Source of the DNA: Manduca sexta
Taxonomy: Eukaryota; Arthropoda; Insecta; Lepidoptera; Sphingidae
Assembly: GCF_014839805.1 (NCBI RefSeq)
Contig: NC_051129.1
Location: forward strand, 10,544,920 to 10,608,919
Reading direction: 5' to 3'
DNA: 64,000 bases
Under the pieces are notes generated by a model, which saw nothing but the letters and a program-made list of their open reading frames with translations, was not told the DNA's origin and made no database searches. Both the position numbers and the translations under genes were made by a program. Below, piece after piece: positions 50,155 through 64,000 of this stretch (positions within the stretch are counted from its first letter, which is position 1; each line of letters begins with the position of its first letter).

Positions 50155-51565
50155 AATAGGGGACCGGACAGGTATTACCAAAAAATCTGAAATTCAGTTT
50201 AAAGTAAAGTTTGCAATATTAAAAATATTATCTCATATTTGTTTTTGTAAAAGAGTTGTGATTTGTATTTTTAAATCAATAAATAAAATATAATAATTAT
50301 AATATTTTTAGTCTATTCTTTACGGCAAATGAAACACCAATCACGGCGCATGACGTCACACGTGGGTAAAATGTAAACAAACAGACGTCATCTGGATGTC
50401 ATACCGCGTTGTGTTATGCTTTAAAGGTGTTTTTTGACACAGAACTGCTCTAATAATTAATATTAATTTATACGGGACGTTGTTACTATCTTCCAGCTTA
50501 ACGTTTACAGATTGTTTAATCGTTAATCATAATGGACCGCAAAAAATATCGTTGGTGCGTCGTACCTGAATGTAATAATACTTCGATATCTTTACCAAAC
50601 AAATTATTTATTGATGTACCACGAAAAGCAGATATACGAATAAAGTGGTTGCAGTTAGCAAGACGAACCTACGACGGAATGTCTGCAGACTCACCGATTT
50701 AGTTCTGTGAGGATCACTTTGATGTAAGTAAATAAAAATAGTGTTTCGGTTTAAAATAAATCGATGAATATTTCAATTAATTAAATCATTTGTACTTCCA
50801 GGGAGGTTATGGTTATGAGATGTATTTATTTATGTTTTAGCTGCCACATGATATGGAATAGAATATTTATTTATATAGAATTCTGGTTGTTACACAGTAA
50901 CCTGAGATTGCCTGAGTCTATGCAGTGTTGCCAGATCATAATTTCTCTTTACCCCAGGATTATTTGGAATTTAAAATTTTACCCAACCAATCATAAATAA
51001 TTCGGTACTTGATTTTCTATATCCTTATCTATGCAGACGCCACTTCTTTCTTCACTTCCACTTCAATAATTATTAATTTAATTATCTCATTTTATTAGGA
51101 ACAACTAGCTGTACACGAAAATTGTATTGAATAAAAAATTATAATTATTTCATGGCCTACAATTTTTGTAGGAAACATCTTTCTCTAAGCTCAATATTTA
51201 TTACAATACCGTGAAACAATAGCTTTAATACCTTAACTCGTAGAATTACCCCAAAAATTACCATTAAAAAAATTACCCTGCAGATTCAGTTTTACCCTAA
51301 ATCTAGGGTAAATAACCCTAATCTGGCATTATTGAATCACTGTTCAAATGACAAGACTTGTCAAGTTGCTTTATCCACGTATGACGTCACACGAGACGAA
51401 ATGACATAATGTAGCGTTTGCGCGGGAATTATAGCTATTTAACATTTAGGCTTGGTTTTATGTACTTTTTAAGCTTTATTTGTGGAAAATACTATTTTTC
51501 TTGGCTATTTATATCCACAATGATCAATTTAAAACACCTTCTGAAAATTTGTCCGGTCCCCTATT
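50155..51565. mobile_element. THAP-domain DNA transposon, defective
   Basis: Terminal inverted repeats AGGGGACCGGACA (50158-50170) and TGTCCGGTCCCCT (51550-51562) bound about 1.4 kb, with three further matching bases outside each. Inside is a plus-strand THAP domain exon with a stop codon and the start of a second exon. THAP domains open the transposases of the P and Kolobok groups. I could not resolve a target duplication, so the superfamily is open. The remainder of the transposase is missing, so the copy is defective. Confidence 0.7.
50532..50723 (+). pseudogene. THAP zinc-finger exon of a transposase, broken by a stop
   Basis: The reading frame from the ATG at 50532 gives MDRKKYRWCVVPECNNTS, then a PNKLF..VPRK stretch, IKWLQLARR and FCEDHF. 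This is the THAP zinc-finger layout: C-x2/4-C, a central W, then C-x2-H. A TAG at 50700-50702 interrupts it just before FCEDHF, where other members have an aromatic residue. A GTAAGT donor follows GAT at 50723. A plausible second exon starts after TTTTAG near 50840 and reads LPHDME before another stop. The role in life would have been DNA binding by a transposase, and here it is dead. It has no link to LSG1 or TGS1 beyond position. Confidence 0.8.
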
Positions 51566-52640
51566 TGTAGTAATAATAGTCGTCTAAATCAAATCAAATC
51601 AAATCAAATCTTTATTGTGTGATTCTTGGTACAGTAGTTGGTATCATTATAATTTAGATCTACAAAAATCGACCCCCACGGGTGTACACAATTATTCCAT
51701 ACACACAAAGTGACAAAGGTATTACACATGCCCAAAATAGGACAATTTTATGTAACACTATATAATATCTACATTAGTGCTACAACTACACCGTGTTATA
51801 ATAATGAAATTTTACAATAATATTATTCATTTCAAATGTAATTAGTATTAATTATTTTGCCTTAAAGTTGTCAGCAAGGAATTCGTCAATTGTATAGTAG
51901 CACTTGTTTAATAATAAATTATGCAATTGTCTTTTGAATTGTATTATATTTAATTTTTTATGTTATATGGTAATTTATTATAAATCTTTGGAGCCATGCA
52001 GAAGACGCTTTTATGCAACAGAGCAGTTTTAGACTCTCTTAAAGGAAAATTATATTGATAATTGGATCTTTGACTTATTTGACGTTGTTCTGATGCTTTT
52101 TTAAACATGTTGCTGTTTTTCTTTATAAACAGTGCGGTCTCATATATGTAAAGACAAGGTAAAGTTAATATTTTAAGCGATTTAAAGTATGGTGTACATG
52201 TTTCGGTTGATTTAAGTCCACATATGCTTCGAACGCACCTTTTTTGAGCTTTAAAGATGGATTCTTTTTCACACGAGTTAGCCCAGAAAATAACTCCATA
52301 GCGCAGTATTGAGTCAACATACCCATAATAGGCAGTAACTACGGCGGCTTGGTTGACTACTTTATTAAGTTTGTAAAGAGCAAAAGAAAATTTATTTAGT
52401 TTCTTGATTAAGTTTAACGAATGGTCTTTCCAGGTTAATTTATTGTCTATTGTTAAGCCAAGAAATTTTGTACATGAGACTTCTTCAATAATTTCATCAT
52501 TAAATGTCAAATTGATGCCAGGGAAATAATTCTTTGTTTAAATGACATGATTTTAGTTTTAGAAATATTTAACATTAAATTATTTTTGTTAAGCCATTCC
52601 ACAGATTCGTTCAAAGCATTTTTCAAGTCATCTTCGTACT

Positions 52641-53578
52641 TTAAATTTTTTCGCGTCTTATGATAACAGTACTGTCGTCAGCGAAAAGAACCGCAGGATA
52701 AGACAGGTGTTTCGGAAAATCATTGATATAGACCAAAAATAAAAGAGGTCCTAGTACGCTGCCTTGTGGAACACCATGTGCGATATTACGAGATTCTGAA
52801 ATATATTTGAGTTCTTTTTTACTACTTTTAGAAATTCGCTTTATTTCTGTGCATTGCGTCCTATTGCTGAGATGAGACTTTATAAGCGATAATACATTTC
52901 CTCTGATACCATATATGTACAATTTCTGCAATAAAATGTTATGATCAACCAAATCAAAAGCTTTAGTCATATCCATAAAGATAGCACTAGTTTGAATTTT
53001 TTCATTCATATCTGACAGTATTAAATTAAGGAAGTCGTAGATAGCCATATTAATGGAACAATTTTTTCTGAAACCTTTCTGTTCGTTAACTAAAATATTA
53101 TGTTTGCATAGAAAAGAGTACAAAGATGTATAAATAATGTTTTCAAATATTTTGGAGATTACAGGAATAAGAGCGATCGGTCTGTAATTACAAATATCGG
53201 CTCGGTCATGTTTTTAAATAAAGGTTTGATAATGGTTGGTTTCAATTTCTGTGGGTAAGTTCCAGAGGAGATGCTTAAGTTGATTATGTGACTTATTGGG
53301 CCTGATATAACTTCAGAAGCGAATTTTATAACTTTGGTCGAGATGCCGTCATAACCTACACTTGTCTTATTTTTTAAATTTTGTATGACTCTATAAACAT
53401 CCTTTGGAATAGTTGGGGCTAGAAACATAGAATGATTTAACATATTGTTCGCACCCATGGAATATATGGATGGAAGGGGTTTAGAAAGTAATTCTACTTG
53501 GTTAATAAAGTAATCATTAAATGCGTTTGCTATATCCGTAGGATCTGTTTTTGTCGTACTATTGCAGTTGATTTCCAT
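52641..53578 (-). pseudogene. LINE reverse transcriptase domain, frameshifted
   Basis: Two open pieces, 53578-53159 and 53123-52641, lie in different frames. They hold TSVGYDGISTKVIKFASE, then FMDMTKAFDLVDHNILLQKL, the GVPQGSVLGPLLFLVYINDF block and the catalytic LFADD box. The catalytic residues of the reverse transcriptase core are visible, but the chain is broken between the two pieces and again after 52641. Confidence 0.85.
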
Positions 53579-53613
53579 TATGTATTCATGAGGTAAACAG
53601 TATCTATTTTCTT

Positions 53614-54708
53614 TTATGATATTCCATGTATCTCTACACTTGTTTTTGAATTTATTATCTTGTAGTTATTTTTTGATTTTTGTGTTAATTTGATAATCTT
53701 CTTGAGTCTCAATGAATAGTCTTTTAGTTTTATAAGATTTGATGGGTTCGGGTTTACTCTATATTGCCAAAGAAGAAGTCTTTTGGCTTTGCTACAGCGT
53801 CTTATGCCATATGTCAACCAAAGTGGTTTCCCTCTTGACGTTTTTTTAACATTAATTACTGGAAAGCACAAGTTGTAAAAAAGCTGGAATATTTCGTAAA
53901 ATAAATTATATGCCTTGTTTGCATCATCAGATAAATAAATGTCAGAAAATGTTAGAGAACTTAAGCAGGATTTAAATTTGACCAAGTTTTCATAGCTATA
54001 ATCGCGTACTTCTGTATTCCAATTGTTAATTACATGAGTTTTTCTTACAGGGATATTAATAATTTGTGCTGTGTGGTCAGAAAGGTTAAAGTCGATCACC
54101 TTGGTAAAACATTTTTCCGAGAAATTAATTGCAAAATTATCAATACATGTGTCACTTTGCAGTCGTGTAGGTTGGTCTATTTGTAATATAAGATTATAAT
54201 TAAGTAAATAGTTTTTAAATTCGATAGAAGTTTTATCTTTTTTTGCAATATTGATATTAAAGTCACCACATAAAACGACTTTTTTGCGTGTTTTATAACA
54301 TATTGTCGGCAATATAATATCTAATTTGGCGTAGAAAATATCTAGATTACTGATTATCGGTACTCTATAAATACATAAAATGACGAGGTTATGTTGCGTT
54401 ATTTCAATTGCACAGCATTCAACAGCTCCTTGAGTTGACATATCTGTTATGTTCTTCAGCTCTTTGTACTGATGGCCTTCTTTTATTAGTATGCAGGCTC
54501 CTCCTCGTTTTGTATCTCTAGAAAAATATGCTGCCAATTTATAACCAGGTATATTGAGAAGATCTTCTTGTCCGTTTTCCATAAAATGTTCTGTAATACA
54601 GATGACGTCTATACCCGTTGCCTGAAGCTCAAATATCTCATGCAGATGTAAAATTAATTGATCGGACTTATTTATCAATCCCGCAATATTTTGATGCATA
54701 ATTGTCAA
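53614..54708 (-). pseudogene. LINE AP-type endonuclease domain
   Basis: This open frame of about 360 codons has the marks of an apurinic-type endonuclease: MHQNIAGL at the start, ICITEHF, GGACILIKE, VVLCGDFNIN and NLSDHTAQ near residue 215. The natural start is probably the ATG at 54699. It ends at a stop and frame change before the reverse transcriptase part. Confidence 0.8.
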
Positions 54709-54822
54709 ATGCTCATAGAAAAAACTTATTCGAAGCTTCAGTAACAGTGTTCTTTCCTTTGGTTTTATTTTGTGCTATTGTGCTTTTAATATTCCTAAAA
54801 AGAGTTTTCATTCCCGAATTAT

Positions 54823-54934
54823 TTAGGCGTCCTTGTCGACCCCGTCTAGTGTATTGAACAGGTGAGCAACTAAATTACTTAGGCGTCCTTGTCGACCCCG
54901 TCTAGTGTATTGAACAGGTGAGCAACTAAATTAC
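54823..54934. repeat. Perfect 56-bp tandem duplication
   Basis: Two identical 56-bp units, 54823-54878 and 54879-54934, each start TTAGGCGTCCTTGTCGACCC. They lie within the tail of the LINE ORF1 (minus strand). Since 56 is not a multiple of three, the duplication shifts that frame. Confidence 0.9.
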
Positions 54935-54950
54935 TCCATTTGTCGGTTTT

Positions 54951-55446
54951 GAAAGGTACTCTAAAAGCTAAAGATGACCTTCAAAAACAGGGAATATTAT
55001 GCGAACATTTCTAAATAGCCCAAATAACGTAAAATGGTCTAATTTGAAAACACTGCTCAAAAGTATTATACAGTACAAGTAATCCTATTGAAAAGCAGTC
55101 TATGATTAAATTTTTTTTAATTGAACAAAATTCTATAAATTAGCTTTACTTTATTGTTAGAGATCTTTGTAGTTGTGTATCCAAACGTAAATTGGCTACG
55201 TTTCTATACACGCAAATTGTAATCATTTTTAACAATACTTAAAGGTAAGTTTGAAACTAAGATAAAAATGTTAAACGGAAAGCCACACATCTCGCGTCAT
55301 TCGATCTTCGATTTTTGGGTTTGAATTGGTTAGGTTTGTAAAATAATGAAAATGTGAAAGAAACATTATTAAATTTACTTGTATTTACGTTATACATATT
55401 GTATCTGGTCTGTATGTGAATAAATAGTGACAACAAATCCATAACA
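54951..55446 (+). promoter_or_regulatory. TGS1 5' flank
   Basis: About 500 bp of AT-rich sequence upstream of the TGS1 start codon. It is the likely promoter side, although no TATA box or start site can be fixed. Minor repeats of ATT type only. Confidence 0.35.
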
Positions 55447-62532
<7,086 letters not shown>

Positions 62533-62539
62533 TGTTGAA

Positions 62540-62545
62540 AATAAA
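62540..62545 (+). terminator. Polyadenylation signal of TGS1
   Basis: AATAAA lies 8 nt after the TGS1 stop codon and is the first hexamer downstream. Such a short distance is possible but tight, and later sites may also be used. Confidence 0.5.
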
Positions 62546-64000
62546 CTAATGCGGTAATAATTAAAAATGGATGGCTATAGTGCTCTAACACTGGAGGATG
62601 GCCGTGAGGGCATTTGGAGAGGTAGAAATGTACACGAAGTATTACGTAACTAGTAATGATGTTTTATTCTTCACTTGTTGGTAATGTGTGTATTTCTTTA
62701 TTTTAATGTTTAACAAAATGGCGATTTGATTACCAGATTTTTAGAAATCGAAAAATTGCAATTAGCCAGGCATTTAAAAATATTTCTAACGGAATTATTG
62801 GTACCTCGGCTTGCGTTTACTGTGTTACTAGTTAAGGACTTTTATAATTCAAGATTTCTCAATGTTATTGAAGGTGTTTAATTGTCCCAGTAACATTTTA
62901 TGTAACGGACTAATTCTTGGTTTATATCCAGGACATATACTTCATTGATTTATATTCATTGTAAAATACAAACTAAGCTACTTTAAAGGATGAAGTATCA
63001 TTCTCGTTAAAATTTATGGTGAATCTACATTCACCCAATTATCTTGATGTCTATTGCTAGTGACGACAGCCTAACTATAAGCGTAAGTGATGTAATAATT
63101 AAATGAATGTTGGCCAGTGTCAAATCACGGCTTATTAGAAAATTATTGTTCGAGTGATCAAGTTAATGATAGTTTCACATTTTCGGCTTATTGTGGACAT
63201 CGTATCTTTAAAAGCATTTGACAGATGTTTCGAATATAGAAATTTTTTTTCATTGATTTTTTTTTAACCTTTGTGTTATCAATTCGGTTGAATGTTTTTT
63301 TTATTGTCATCAATTTCCCGCGTCGCCATTAAAGCGTTTTTTTGTGTTCACTAGGATATAAAATATCATCAGATTTGATTTAAGCCAGCATCACTATTAT
63401 TATTCGGAAAAATATTTTACTGCCTTCAAAAAGGGATTTTAAAAACATATTCTATTTTTGTATCCAAACCAATATGTTGTGTTCACAGGCATATTTTTTG
63501 TAGCATTTATTTTGATAGTCCAATAATGGACACAGCTCAAAATATTTATTTTAAGATTTACTTATTTATCTGAATATACAATTAGATGTATATACAGTAG
63601 GATTTTACAATATTTTTCTCCATATTATGCTATGCAACTGTTCAAATATAGAGCTTTGTTTACTTCAGTTCATGTTAACTTCAAATAACAACACCTGATC
63701 TTATTTTATACACACTCACTGTGATACAAAGATAATTTGGAAAATATTTTGTCTGAACATTATATTGTTTATGTTACCATTTGATTAACATATCGATTTG
63801 TAGATTTTTCGTAAAACAAAAAGAAACTTGAAAAAAAAAGTAAATTATTGAATGGAAAGAAAAGTTAACACATAGATGTTAATTATAACTATTTTATTCT
63901 TAATGGTACACCAACATTATTTTAAGATGATATATTTGTAACGGCAATTCTCAGCTCCTAACATTGTAATGTTTATCTGAAATTAAATCATCATAATGAC
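62546..64000. other. Unassigned AT-rich sequence 3' of TGS1
   Basis: I see no coding exon, RNA gene or repeat with a second copy here. Part may be an extended TGS1 3' UTR. Confidence 0.5.

Larger units (their letters stand above)
51586..54950 (-). mobile_element. Decayed non-LTR retrotransposon (Jockey/CR1-like LINE)
   Basis: The 3' end, on the minus strand at 51586-51612, is AATAAAG followed by about five GATTT units. Going up the minus strand, the order is a thumb region near 52500-51950 (CTKFLGLTIDNKLTWKDH), reverse transcriptase, endonuclease, and a short ORF1 tail above 54725. The frames at 54708, 53578, 53123 and 52510 are mutually shifted, so at least three frame breaks exist. The 5' boundary is not defined, and I place it near 54950 because no element-like coding sequence is seen beyond the tandem duplication. 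The copy is 5'-truncated and inactive. Confidence 0.85.

Noticed and set aside
51586..54950. Endogenous retrovirus or other viral insertion
   Set aside because: The endonuclease-then-reverse-transcriptase order, the GATTT tail and the lack of long terminal repeats identify a LINE.

Overview
The window is nuclear DNA from a lepidopteran (moth or butterfly). The evidence is AT-rich sequence with GT-AG introns, several copies of a roughly 325-bp tRNA-derived SINE, a Lep1-type Helitron with TC and CTAG ends, and many short palindromic DNA elements. I cannot name the species. All gene models were built by hand from splice sites, reading phase and remembered family motifs. No search was run.

Four conserved housekeeping genes can be supported, in two divergent pairs. 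The left pair is an MCRIP/FAM195-family gene on the minus strand (4934-8335) and the THO complex subunit gene thoc1 on the plus strand (9476-15162). The right pair is the cytoplasmic 60S-export GTPase gene LSG1 on the minus strand (43215-49948) and the trimethylguanosine synthase gene TGS1 on the plus strand (55447-62532). All four products act on RNA or ribosomes: mRNP packaging and export, corepressor or stress-granule biology, late 60S maturation, and snRNA/snoRNA cap hypermethylation. They do not form a pathway, and the shared theme is probably coincidence.

Region by region: 1-2340 holds a Penelope-like element relic, a short inverted-repeat element and two SINEs in opposite orientation. 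From 2341 to 4930 I see no gene. The MCRIP and thoc1 genes follow, with repeat-laden introns. From about 15.2 to 43.0 kb there is no exon I recognise. That stretch holds SINE fragments, a 259-bp near-palindrome, a 1.3-kb hAT-type element with an exact 8-bp target duplication, several dispersed repeats and two GC-rich islands. After LSG1, the 5.5-kb LSG1-TGS1 interval is mostly two transposon remnants: a THAP-domain DNA transposon and a decayed LINE. Removing them leaves only about 0.7 kb between the two start codons. The window ends in unassigned AT-rich sequence 3' of TGS1.

The points most worth checking are an apparent one-base excess in LSG1 exon 3, a conserved acidic THOC1 segment with no exon in the window, the THAP transposon relic between LSG1 and TGS1, and several near-perfect hairpins. 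I found no convincing new biological system.
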